Shown here one piece after another: positions 7,242-14,424 of a DNA stretch of 23,928 nucleotides. The stretch comes from JALHMQ01 sp020248785 (GTDB lineage: Bacteria > Pseudomonadota > Gammaproteobacteria > Burkholderiales > Burkholderiaceae_F). Within the stretch, counting starts at the first letter, position 1, and every line of letters starts with the position of its first letter. The translations under genes were made by a program, and so were the position numbers. The stretch lies in NCBI GenBank assembly GCA_046343415.1, contig JBKDNL010000226.1, forward strand, positions 1-23,928. Direction: 5' to 3'. The notes beneath the pieces were generated by a model, which worked only from the letters and a program-made list of their open reading frames with translations, was not told where the DNA came from and did not search any database.

Positions 7242-7256
7242 GTAAGGAAACCTTAC
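7242..7256. promoter_or_regulatory. Palindromic operator candidate of the AbrB-PIN operon
   Basis: GTAAGG-AAA-CCTTAC is a perfect 6-3-6 inverted repeat just upstream of the ribosome-binding site of the antitoxin gene. AbrB-type antitoxins normally bind such repeats in their own promoter. Binding here is inferred. Confidence 0.5.
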
Positions 7257-7377
7257 TTTACGCCTTCCTTCGCCGGTTGAAAATGGAACGCGCCGTGTTC
7301 GATCTTCGAGCAGGCGCAGGTTCAAGTGACGCGTTGATCGCCCCGCCGCGGGCACCGACGTGATCGATTGTCTTTGC

Positions 7378-8253
7378 CTATGCGAACAACGGGTACGTCA
7401 GCTTGCTGCCGTCCAGTCGCAGCGTGCCGTCGGCCTGCAGGGCGGCGATCACGCCGTCGACCTCGCCTTCCGGAACCCTGCGCGCCTGTAGCCACGCCTT
7501 GAGGGCGCCCAGGCGCACGGGCCGGCTCCTTGGGTGCGCCATGAGCGCCGTGCGTGCACGACCCAGATGATCGGCGGGCGCCTTGGCACTGGCGACCGGC
7601 GCTGCCTTGGCCGCTTTCTTGGCGGGCTGCCGCGCTGCGACCGGCGCGCTTTGCTTGAGGGCATGCTCCGCTGCCGGCTTTGCCTCTTGCTTGCTGGCGC
7701 GCTTGGTTGATTGCTTGCTGGTCTGCCTGGCGGGCTGCTGGGCCGGCTGCTTGTCTGGCTGCTTGTTTGCCTGCCTGTTCGGCGGGTTGGCCGCCTTGCG
7801 CGCCGGCGCGCTTTGCTTGGCCGCCACCCTGGGCTCCTTGGCAGCCTTGGCTCTTGCCCCACCGACCGGCGCACCAATGGCCGCCGTCAGCGTCTTCTCG
7901 CGCCGCGCGCTGTAGCCCAGCTTGCGCAGGTACTGCAGCAGCGGCTCGTAGTCGGTGTCCTTGGACACGACGATGAACTCGACCGCCGTGGCACCCGCGT
8001 CACCGGCGGCCAGCCGCCCGAGCTCGAACGCGATGTGCATGTCCAGCGCATTGGCGCCCGACTTCTCACAGCGCACCACGCGCGCCACGTCCTTGCCCAG
8101 CAGCAGCAGCGCCTCGGAAAACTCCGCCTCGTACTTCTTCTGGCCCGGACCGCGGAAGATCCACAGCCGCTGCGACTCGGTGCGGACCAGCGCCACCTCG
8201 TCTGCCTTGGGCTGCGTGTTCTCGTAGTCGACGAGGATGTATTCGATCGCCAT
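7378..8253 (-). CDS. PIN/NYN-like domain protein with low-complexity linker and C-terminal domain
   Basis: The 291-residue protein has three parts. Residues 1-125 are a PIN/NYN-like nuclease fold with clustered acids: ILVDYENTQ (Asp9, Glu11), ALDMHIAFELG (Asp71) and FIVVSKDTDYEPLL (Asp99, Asp101). Residues about 130-228 are low complexity, rich in Lys, Gln, Ala and Pro, with repeated KQ and QPA units, probably a flexible nucleic-acid-binding tether. The last 60 residues (LGRARTALMAHP, VRLGALKAWLQARRVPEGEV, DGVIAALQADGTLRL) look like a small helical winged-helix-type domain. The acids suggest RNA cleavage or binding. The substrate is unknown. It stands alone, 64 bp downstream of the FabH-type gene. 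Confidence 0.75.
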   Translation of the reverse strand: MAIEYILVDYENTQPKADEVALVRTESQRLWIFRGPGQKKYEAEFSEALLLLGKDVARVVRCEKSGANALDMHIAFELGRLAAGDAGATAVEFIVVSKDTDYEPLLQYLRKLGYSARREKTLTAAIGAPVGGARAKAAKEPRVAAKQSAPARKAANPPNRQANKQPDKQPAQQPARQTSKQSTKRASKQEAKPAAEHALKQSAPVAARQPAKKAAKAAPVASAKAPADHLGRARTALMAHPRSRPVRLGALKAWLQARRVPEGEVDGVIAALQADGTLRLDGSKLTYPLFA

Positions 8254-8317
8254 GGCCGCTCCCTGGTGTGGCCGCCCGTCGCAGGCGGCTGCCTCCTTTG
8301 GTCAAGCTTAGGCCGGG

Positions 8318-9457
8318 TTACGGCAGCGTGCCCAGCGTCTCCGCAAACTTCGGCGCCTGCAGCGCCCCGCCGGACCGCTCCGCCGCCTGCGCCTTGATGG
8401 CGCGGATCTCGTTCACCAGCTCCAGCGCGGTCTTGGTGAGCGGGGGCAACTCGGCGGGGCTCGAGCCAAGCGGGGTCACACGATCGCCCCAGCGCACCAG
8501 GTGCGCGCACAGCGTGAGGCCGGCGCCGAAGCCCGGCATCAGGATCAGCGCGCCGGGCTTCACGCGGCCTTCTTCCAGCGCCTCCACCAGCGCCACCGGC
8601 ACGGTGGCGGCACTCATGTTGCCGTAGCGCTGCACGGTGAGCATGACCTTGTCCATCGGAATGTGAGCGCGCTTGACCACCGCCTCGATGATGCGCAAAT
8701 TGGCCTGGTGCGGCACCACGAGGTCGATCTGCTCGGGCGTCACGCCGCACTTGGCCATCACCGCGGCCGCAGCCTCGCCCATGCCGTGCACCGCGCGCTT
8801 GAAGATCTCCTGCCCGTCGAAGTCCCACTGCGTATCGCCCAGCGTGAGACCGCGGTTGGCATAGGTGCAGCCCATGCCGCGCACGCGCAGCGTCTGCCGC
8901 GCATCGGCATAGCAGCCAAGCTGCTCGCCCAGCAGGCCCTCGCCGGGCTCATCCGTGGCCTGCAGCACTACCGCGGCGCAGCCGTCGCCGAACAGCACCG
9001 CCACGCCGCGGTTGGTCCAGTCCATGTACGGCGAGATGAGCTCCACGCCAATGACCACCGCGTTGCGCACCGCGCCCGTGCGCACCATGGCCGCCGCCGA
9101 CGACAGGCCGTACAGAAAGCTGGTGCAGGCGGTGTTGATGTCCATCGCCGCCGCGCGCTGCGCGCCCAGGCGCATCTGCACGCCCGAGGCCGAGTTGGGC
9201 ACCTGCTCGTCGTTGCTGCAGCTGCCGTAGACGATCATCTCCACGTCCTGCGCGGCCAGCCCTGCGCAGGCCAGCGCGCGTGCCGCGGCCACCGAGGCCA
9301 TCTCGATCGCCGGCACGTGCGAGATGCGTCGCTCGCGCATGCCGGTGCGGCTGACGATCCACTCGTCATCGGTCTCGAGAAAGGTCGAAAGGTCCGCGTT
9401 GGACAGGACGGCCGGAGGCATGCATTTGCCCCAGCCTGTGATGGCCGCGTTCTTCAT
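8318..9457 (-). CDS. Beta-ketoacyl-ACP synthase III (FabH-like)
   Basis: The 379-residue thiolase-fold enzyme carries the KAS III triad: Cys111 in INTACTSFLYGL, His250 in VPHQANLRII and Asn280 in RYGNMSAATVP. It also has DDEWIVSRTGMRERRI near the N-terminus and GFGAGLTLCAHLVRWG near the end. KAS III condenses an acyl-CoA with malonyl-ACP to start fatty-acid-type chains. It is about 50 residues longer than the usual FabH, because of a C-terminal extension after residue 327, so a housekeeping role is not assured. Its leader is now formed by a truncated hsdM; only 16 bp separate that stop from this ATG, with AAGGGG as ribosome-binding site. The original promoter may have been lost. Confidence 0.88.
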   Translation of the reverse strand: MKNAAITGWGKCMPPAVLSNADLSTFLETDDEWIVSRTGMRERRISHVPAIEMASVAAARALACAGLAAQDVEMIVYGSCSNDEQVPNSASGVQMRLGAQRAAAMDINTACTSFLYGLSSAAAMVRTGAVRNAVVIGVELISPYMDWTNRGVAVLFGDGCAAVVLQATDEPGEGLLGEQLGCYADARQTLRVRGMGCTYANRGLTLGDTQWDFDGQEIFKRAVHGMGEAAAAVMAKCGVTPEQIDLVVPHQANLRIIEAVVKRAHIPMDKVMLTVQRYGNMSAATVPVALVEALEEGRVKPGALILMPGFGAGLTLCAHLVRWGDRVTPLGSSPAELPPLTKTALELVNEIRAIKAQAAERSGGALQAPKFAETLGTLP

Positions 9458-9473
9458 GGGTGTCGCCCCTTGT

Positions 9474-9929
9474 CTAGTTATGTCGGGGGCCGGCGCCGGA
9501 CTTGATGTCCTGCGCGTTGCGCTCGAGCAGGCCCTCGTAGGCGTCGCCCTTCACGTCGGCGCCCATGGCCGACCAGTCTTCTGCGCCGATCAGGTCAACG
9601 ATTACGCGGCGCGGCTTGGCCGGATCTTGAAACTTGTTCTGCGCCTTGCCGAAGATCAGCGCCAGCGTGCCCGGCTGCTTGCCCAGCTCTTCCAGCGTGT
9701 GGCGGTAGTGGTCGAACAGCGCATCGCCATCCTTGTCCAGCAGCGCCGGCCACGCGTAGGCCGCGGGGATAGGGCTGGGCTGGTTGTGCGGCGGGCGGCT
9801 GCGCTCGTCCGCCATCTTGAGAAACAGCAGGTAGGTGAGCTGCTCGACGTAGTCGCCATAGCTCATCCCGTCGTCGCGCAGGACGTTGCAGTAGTTCCAG
9901 AGCTTCTGGACGAGGGTGGAGGTGTTCAT
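9474..9929 (-). pseudogene. hsdM: Truncated hsdM, N-terminal stub (copy 1)
   Basis: The 151 residues match the N-terminal helical region of type I methyltransferase subunits: LVQKLWNYCNVLRDDGMSYG, YVEQLTYLLFLKMADE, then GDAYEGLLERNAQDIKSGAG. A full HsdM continues with QYFTPR and the SAM-binding and NPPF-type motifs. Here the sequence departs right after SGAG into PRHN and a stop, so the whole catalytic domain is absent. The ATG overlaps the stop of the preceding HEPN gene by 4 bp (ATGA), so it is still in a translational chain. The break near 9487 lies directly against the leader of the FabH gene, marking a deletion or island edge. Confidence 0.85.
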
Positions 9930-10354
9930 GGCTTGGGTGGCGGCAGAGTGTCGATTTTCGCGGCCACCTGTGCGCAGGCCGCGACGAGATCGGTGACGAA
10001 TCGCTCGTCGATATCCAGGTGGCCCTCATACTCACCCAGATTGCGCTGGTCGTGGCCCTTGGCGAGCACGCGCCACACCTCAGGGCCCAAGCCCAAGGTG
10101 TCGGGCAACACCTGGAACACGATGAATCGCTTGTTGGCCGGCCGGAAGCCATGCCATCGCAGCGCGGCCAGGCACAAGGCGTGCGACGCGTTGTAGGCCA
10201 GATCGAACCGGCTCTCCAGCGCCAGGCTGGCGTTGCGCGCATCGCGCAGGCGCGCCAGGCCCGAACGCAGCAACCCCGCGTACTCGTCGGCTGCGGGCGG
10301 CTCGGCATGCAGCAGGCCCGCGCCGCACAGGCGGTCAAGATTCGGCGAGGGCAT
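9926..10354 (-). CDS. HEPN-like protein, putative toxin partner of the wHTH-MNT protein
   Basis: The 142-residue all-helical protein resembles HEPN proteins that pair with nucleotidyltransferases. The helix FDLAYNASHALCLAALRWHG is followed by a motif region GHDQRNLGEYEGHLD. Canonical HEPN ribonucleases use R-x4-6-H. Here Arg104-Asn105 is followed by Tyr109 and only then His112, so the active motif is a variant. The gene overlaps the upstream MNT gene by 20 bp and its stop overlaps the hsdM stub by 4 bp. The ATG at 10354 is preferred because GGAG lies six bases before it; ATG at 10360 or TTG at 10366 are alternatives. Confidence 0.7.
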   Translation of the reverse strand: MPSPNLDRLCGAGLLHAEPPAADEYAGLLRSGLARLRDARNASLALESRFDLAYNASHALCLAALRWHGFRPANKRFIVFQVLPDTLGLGPEVWRVLAKGHDQRNLGEYEGHLDIDERFVTDLVAACAQVAAKIDTLPPPKP

Positions 10355-11018
10355 CGTCATCTCCAATCAGCCAGATCCGCGGCTGCGCCTGCACGCGCGT
10401 GAGGAAGCTGTCGCCTCGTGCCAGACGGGCGGCCCACTGCCGGCGCGAGTAGATCGTGGGCTTCACCTCTCGGCCGAGCGTCTGACTCACGTCCTCCAGC
10501 AGGGTGAAAAGGTCCGCGTATGTGAGTGCGTCGCTCACGATCATCAGATCGACGTCGCTGTTGGCGGTGTCCTGCCGCTTGGCCACCGAGCCGTAGACGA
10601 ACGCCGCGTGAATCTGCGGCGCGAGCGGCGCCAGCGCTTTGCGCAAGGGCTCGGCCAGGCTCATCGTCTTGCTGGCAATGGCGCACAGTTCGCCAAAGAT
10701 GGGCGCGCTGGCATTGGCCTGGTAGTGCTTCTGTCGGCCGATTGTCTGCTGCGTGATTAGCCCGCTGTGGGCCAGGCGGGCGAGCTCGCGCTGCACGGCG
10801 CCGGAGCCCCCGCCGGTCAGCGCGATGAGTTCATTAGCGTAGAAGCTGCGCCCCGGCTGGCCGAACAACAGGCCGAGCACGCGTTGCTGCGTGGTGCTGA
10901 AAAGTGCGTCGGCCAGGCCCGTGTGTGCCGTTGCGGGCGCAGCTTCGTGCGGCGTGTTCGACGGCATAATCATGCCCATATTGGGATCGATTATGCCCAA
11001 TTTGGGAATATTTGGCAC
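10335..11018 (-). CDS. Winged-helix plus MNT-type nucleotidyltransferase, putative antitoxin
   Basis: The 227-residue protein has an ArsR-like winged helix (residues about 34-100; TTQQRVLGLLFGQPGRSFYA, GSGAVQRELARLAHSGL, GRQKHYQA) and a C-terminal minimal nucleotidyltransferase (FVYGSVAKRQDTANSDVDLM; Gly143-Ser144, Asp155, Asp157). In HEPN-MNT modules the nucleotidyltransferase neutralises the HEPN partner; the winged helix suggests self-repression. The GTG start at 11018 is uncertain. It would place two operator-like palindromes inside the coding region, encoding a repeated P..GII.PN.G peptide. ATG codons at 10979, 10973 and 10967 are alternatives, and none has a good ribosome-binding site. 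It overlaps the downstream HEPN gene. Confidence 0.82.
   Translation of the reverse strand: MPNIPKLGIIDPNMGMIMPSNTPHEAAPATAHTGLADALFSTTQQRVLGLLFGQPGRSFYANELIALTGGGSGAVQRELARLAHSGLITQQTIGRQKHYQANASAPIFGELCAIASKTMSLAEPLRKALAPLAPQIHAAFVYGSVAKRQDTANSDVDLMIVSDALTYADLFTLLEDVSQTLGREVKPTIYSRRQWAARLARGDSFLTRVQAQPRIWLIGDDDALAES
10975..11006. promoter_or_regulatory. Two operator-like palindromes at the start of the wHTH-MNT gene
   Basis: CCCATATTGGG at 10975-10985 and CCCAATTTGGG at 10996-11006 are near-identical inverted repeats whose centres lie 21 bp apart, two helical turns on one face of DNA. The winged-helix domain of the same protein is the obvious candidate binder. On the minus strand a CATAAT -10-like box lies between them. 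Confidence 0.5.
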
Positions 11019-11090
11019 GTGGCACGACCAACGTCTGGCTCGATGCGCTGGAGCGCTTGTGGCCGCTTCGCTAAGGCGCGCTGGCCGATA

Positions 11091-11415
11091 GGTACGCGCC
11101 GCCGCTTGGCCTCCCGGAACTTGTTCTGCGCCTTGCCGAAGATCAGCGCCAGCGTGCCCGGCTGCTTGCCCAGCTCTTCCAGCGTGTGGCGGTAGTGATC
11201 GAACAGCTCATCGCCGTCCTTGGCGAGCAGTGCGGGCCAGGCGTAGGCGGCGGGGATGGGGGTGGCTGGTTGTGCGGCGGGCGACTGCGCTCGTCCACCA
11301 TCTTAAGGAACAGCAGGTAGGTGAGCTGCTCGACGTAGTCGCCATAGCTCATCCCGTCGTCGCGCAGGACGTTGCAGTAATTCCAGAGTTTCTAGACGAG
11401 GGTAGAAGAGTTCAT
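11091..11415 (-). pseudogene. hsdM: Decayed hsdM 5' fragment (copy 2)
   Basis: From an ATG at 11415 the reading matches the other hsdM stub (MNSSTLV, then KLWNYC). Codon 8 is TAG where copy 1 has CAG. Further in, near 11262, one base is missing, breaking the frame. Similarity ends at about 11091 after the codons for KRRRV, earlier than in copy 1. It lies 40 bp after the HEPN gene of the hsd operon, so hsdM was probably once the last gene of that operon. It is not functional. Confidence 0.85.
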
Positions 11416-11455
11416 ACCGCTGGCATTCGTTGCAAACATGCGCGAATGCATCTGC

Positions 11456-11962
11456 TCAACGTGCCATGGACTGCGCTAGGCAGTGAATGAGATTGCACCC
11501 GTATCGATACGACTTCTTCACTTCGTCATAGGTCGCGTGCGCCGGGATGACCCCTTCATGGGCGAACTCGTGCCGCCAGGTCAAGAGATTCGAATAGGAG
11601 GACTTGATGCTGACGCCGTCGGCCCTGAGCGTCTGCAGTTCTAGTGCGTCAAGCCGCCTTCGGAAGCGGTCCACATACTTCTTTCCAAAAAGCGGCAGAT
11701 ACTTCTCTTCGATCCTCTTCTTCGCAATCTGCCCGTTTATCTGGTCGAAATAGCCCTGAACAAATGAGCCCAGAACTTTGTGTTTCTTGGCGGCGAACTC
11801 GGAGAAGATGTCCTTGATCGCAAGCTCAAAAACCGTCGCCGCAGACACAGCCACAAAGCCGACATACCGGGACCGAATGAATGGGTCCGCGATGCCACCA
11901 ATAGCGCCGTCAAGATGAACAATAAAGTCGTCGGCCAACCTGAAGTGGTTTGCGTACGACAT
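11456..11962 (-). CDS. HEPN-domain protein (RiboL-PSP-HEPN-like) paired with DUF262
   Basis: The 168-residue protein is helical and carries a canonical HEPN motif: TWRHEFAHEG (Arg130, His131, His135; R-x4-H). HEPN proteins with this motif are usually RNases. The family matches the HEPN proteins often found next to DUF262 genes, as I recall. Its ATG lies 4 bp after the DUF262 stop, so the two are a tight pair, and both have lower GC than the surroundings. There is no membrane segment. It is probably the effector of the pair, with the DUF262 protein as sensor or regulator. That division of labour is inference. Confidence 0.78.
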   Translation of the reverse strand: MSYANHFRLADDFIVHLDGAIGGIADPFIRSRYVGFVAVSAATVFELAIKDIFSEFAAKKHKVLGSFVQGYFDQINGQIAKKRIEEKYLPLFGKKYVDRFRRRLDALELQTLRADGVSIKSSYSNLLTWRHEFAHEGVIPAHATYDEVKKSYRYGCNLIHCLAQSMAR

Positions 11963-11966
11963 TTCA

Positions 11967-13040
11967 TTACTTAATCAAGTACTTCTCTGCGACCTTGAAT
12001 CGCGTTTGCAGAACCGTCACGTCACTGGTTCCGTAGAAAGTTGCATCCCGAAACTCCTTATCGTCCTTGAGTTTCGCAAACCGTTCCGCCAGATTCGCCG
12101 GCACTCTCTCGATGTTCTCAATAACCGTGCAAAGCACCGAATCCAGCGCAGACGAGTTGAGCGGGCCGCGAATGTGAAATGGCTTCGGGCCCAAGGCCTT
12201 TACGACAACCTCTGTGGCGCGGCTAAAGCGGTCTGAAAACCACTTCACACGCTGTGTGCTGCCCGAACGATTGTCACTCATAGCGACGTTCAGGTACTCC
12301 TTCATCGGCTTCTCGTACTTGCTCCATGTCTGAGACAAGGCAAAGATCCGGAGAAGCAGCTCTACGTCCTTCTGATGCTTGTCGAATGTGCTCTTACCAA
12401 GGATCTTCCTCCAGGCTTTGTATTTGTTGAGATCTCGCAGAAGGCCTGCAAAGCCTCCTCGGAATACACAGTTACGAATCTCCTGTGGCTTAAGCGCTGT
12501 TCCACCCGTGTTCAGCCTTTCAAAGATGTGATAGATGCTGGTGTGCTCTCCCTTCGGATTAAGCTGCCGAATGTTTATGGCACGAAGCACTGCGCCCTTC
12601 AATTTGCGCTGTGCAGCTTCGTCAAGATCACTGAAGCGCTTCTTTGCGTACGGACTCCGCTCGTCGAGGCCCGTAAGCCGAAACACCGTCTGCTTGCCCT
12701 GGGTCGTTTCTGACCCGAAATAGCCGTCAAGGTAGTAGACGACGCTAAGAAGACGCTGCTGACCGTCGATCACGAGATTCTTGTTCTCCGCGTCAACGTA
12801 GAAGAACACCTGCGGTACGGGTAGACCGAGCAGAAACGACTCAATCAGCAATGACGATTGAGTGATGTTCCAAACGAAGTTCCGTTGGAACTCTGGAATG
12901 ACGATGTCGCCGTTGTGCCACATTTCTGCGAGCACGCTGAGCGTTAGGTCCGACGGATACGAAGCGATGTCATATGTGACGAATGCTTCGGACTCTTCAG
13001 CAACTTCATCTACTTCAAGTTCTTCAGCTTCTGTCGCCAT
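11967..13040 (-). CDS. DUF262 (ParB/GmrS-like NTPase fold) protein
   Basis: The protein has 357 residues from the ATG at 13040; a GTG at 13097 would add 19 and overlap hsdS. It has an acidic N-terminus, then the DUF262 signatures VIPEFQRNFVW (about 47-57), VIDGQQRLLSV (90-100) and, further on, FERLNTGGTALKPQEIRN. In GmrSD and BrxU enzymes DUF262 binds and hydrolyses NTP and is joined to a DUF1524 HNH nuclease. Here no HNH domain is present, and a separate HEPN gene follows instead. GGAG lies nine bases before the ATG. The gene follows hsdS by 49 bp. Base composition (31 of 60 GC in 12001-12060, against 42 of 60 in 3661-3720) indicates a separate origin. Confidence 0.85.
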   Translation of the reverse strand: MATEAEELEVDEVAEESEAFVTYDIASYPSDLTLSVLAEMWHNGDIVIPEFQRNFVWNITQSSLLIESFLLGLPVPQVFFYVDAENKNLVIDGQQRLLSVVYYLDGYFGSETTQGKQTVFRLTGLDERSPYAKKRFSDLDEAAQRKLKGAVLRAINIRQLNPKGEHTSIYHIFERLNTGGTALKPQEIRNCVFRGGFAGLLRDLNKYKAWRKILGKSTFDKHQKDVELLLRIFALSQTWSKYEKPMKEYLNVAMSDNRSGSTQRVKWFSDRFSRATEVVVKALGPKPFHIRGPLNSSALDSVLCTVIENIERVPANLAERFAKLKDDKEFRDATFYGTSDVTVLQTRFKVAEKYLIK

Positions 13041-13089
13041 TGGATTTCGCTCCAGTTTCGTTGACCGTTCGCCTTGAGCCAAGGTACTC

Positions 13090-14424
13090 CTACACACTGC
13101 GAAAGCTAGTTCTCAGAGTCGCTTCGCGCAGGCCCCTGGCTCGCTGCAGACTCACCGCAACCTCGGCCGCGACTTCCGCGCTAATCGAGAGGCGACGGTC
13201 GACCTCCTTAACGATGCGCGCTTGTTCTGCCGCAGGCGGCAATGGTACGGCCAGCGCCCGCAGGCCAGACAACGGCACAGTCAGCTGCGCCGTCCCAGTC
13301 GCACACGCCGTCGCTTGGTTGAATACGACGTTTGACGCTAGAGCAAGTGCCAGGTATTCAACGGGTGACTCGCGGTGGGGTCTCAAGATCGCAATATGCC
13401 GCTGAATGCAGAATTTGCGGTCTGTCTTTACGGGCACAACAATTCCGTAGCTTCCGACGAGCGTGTAGAGCAGATCGCCACTCTTCGGACGGCGGCTTTC
13501 GTCGATTGATTCGAAGTAGTTAGATCCGACGAAGCGTGTCGATTCGAAGTCAATCTTCCCGCTGCGCACGTTGCTTATCACCAAGAACGGCACCCCTGCA
13601 TCAGTCTGAGGCGGCGGCTGATGGTCCCCATCGGTAACATTAGCCAGCAGTTGATCGACACTTGCCCAGGTCCAGCCGTCTGGTAGCGGCGGCAAGGTGT
13701 CATCACGTGAGGGAGCGATTGGTGCCTTGTACTTGCCCTTTCCGGTCCACTGGCTGCGGCGGGCTTCTAGTATGCGCAACAGAAGTTGTTCGCCTGTTTC
13801 GAAGTCGCGGCCCTCACGGCGCGCGCGCTCCGATTCCGTCGGCACGAGGCGGCCTTCGACAGCGGCTTTGAGGACGGCGGCCTTGTAGCGCTTGAGGTTG
13901 GCCTTGACGCGCTTGAGGTTGGCGACGGCTTCGTCGAGGCGGGAGAACTGCTTGTCGATTTCGGCGACGATGCGGCGCTGTTGGTCGACATTGGGAAGCG
14001 GAAGTGGCAGACCTTCGACCGTCGAAGCCTTGACCCGCATCAGCGAGCCGCCGACGCCGGACGCATTTGCGGCCAAGTGGTCGCGGATCTCTTTGCGGCT
14101 GAGGTAGTGCGCAAGGTACCGAGGCTCAAGGTCGGCGTGTGGCAGAAAGGTGATCCACTCCGTTGAGGCGATCTTCTGGTGCTTGGTGAAGGAACCGACG
14201 ACCCACGCGCGGTTGATTCGCGGATTGATCTTGCATAGCAATACGGTCCCCGGGTCGACGATCTGCTTGTTGGAGCCTATCTGGCCCCCCGTCACGACCT
14301 CAGGTCGTTTGGCTTCGAACGCAGGCACGCTGTACAGCTCGAACGTCTCGTCGGGCGTGGAAGCCGGAACGATCCCGCGCGACCGCTTGGCCAAGAATTC
14401 GCCGAGCTTGGCTTGGCGGATCAC
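13090..14424 (-). CDS. hsdS: Type I restriction-modification specificity subunit
   Basis: The 444-residue protein has the two-repeat layout of HsdS. TRD1 covers about residues 1-135 and is followed by the conserved spacer LPLPLPNVDQQRRIVAEID and a coiled helix to about 190 (KAAVLKAAVEGRLVPTESE). TRD2 begins at PLPDGWTWASVDQLL (about 247) and ends before a second spacer, LPPAAEQARIVKEVD, near 400. The second helix stops at LRTSFRSV, just where the first continues into GRLVP, so the C-terminus is short but both TRDs look complete. The ATG overlaps the hsdR stop by 4 bp. HsdS normally binds two HsdM subunits; no intact hsdM is present here. The recognised DNA sequence cannot be read from the protein. 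Confidence 0.93.
   Translation of the reverse strand: MIRQAKLGEFLAKRSRGIVPASTPDETFELYSVPAFEAKRPEVVTGGQIGSNKQIVDPGTVLLCKINPRINRAWVVGSFTKHQKIASTEWITFLPHADLEPRYLAHYLSRKEIRDHLAANASGVGGSLMRVKASTVEGLPLPLPNVDQQRRIVAEIDKQFSRLDEAVANLKRVKANLKRYKAAVLKAAVEGRLVPTESERARREGRDFETGEQLLLRILEARRSQWTGKGKYKAPIAPSRDDTLPPLPDGWTWASVDQLLANVTDGDHQPPPQTDAGVPFLVISNVRSGKIDFESTRFVGSNYFESIDESRRPKSGDLLYTLVGSYGIVVPVKTDRKFCIQRHIAILRPHRESPVEYLALALASNVVFNQATACATGTAQLTVPLSGLRALAVPLPPAAEQARIVKEVDRRLSISAEVAAEVAVSLQRARGLREATLRTSFRSV

Larger units (their letters stand above)
9613..11415. repeat. Direct repeat of the hsdM 5' region flanking a MNT-HEPN pair
   Basis: The segment 9613-9929 recurs as 11091-11415 in the same orientation, with most bases identical by eye from the hsdM start codon inward. 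The two copies enclose the nucleotidyltransferase and HEPN genes. Copy 2 has one nonsense change, at least one single-base deletion and a 3-base difference, so copy 1 is the younger or better-preserved one. Such repeats could allow loss of the enclosed pair by recombination. Confidence 0.75.

Noticed and set aside
7640..7800. Repetitive DNA that could be a CRISPR or tandem-repeat locus
   Set aside because: The repeats are short, irregular codons for Lys/Gln/Ala/Pro inside an open reading frame, without uniform repeats and spacers.
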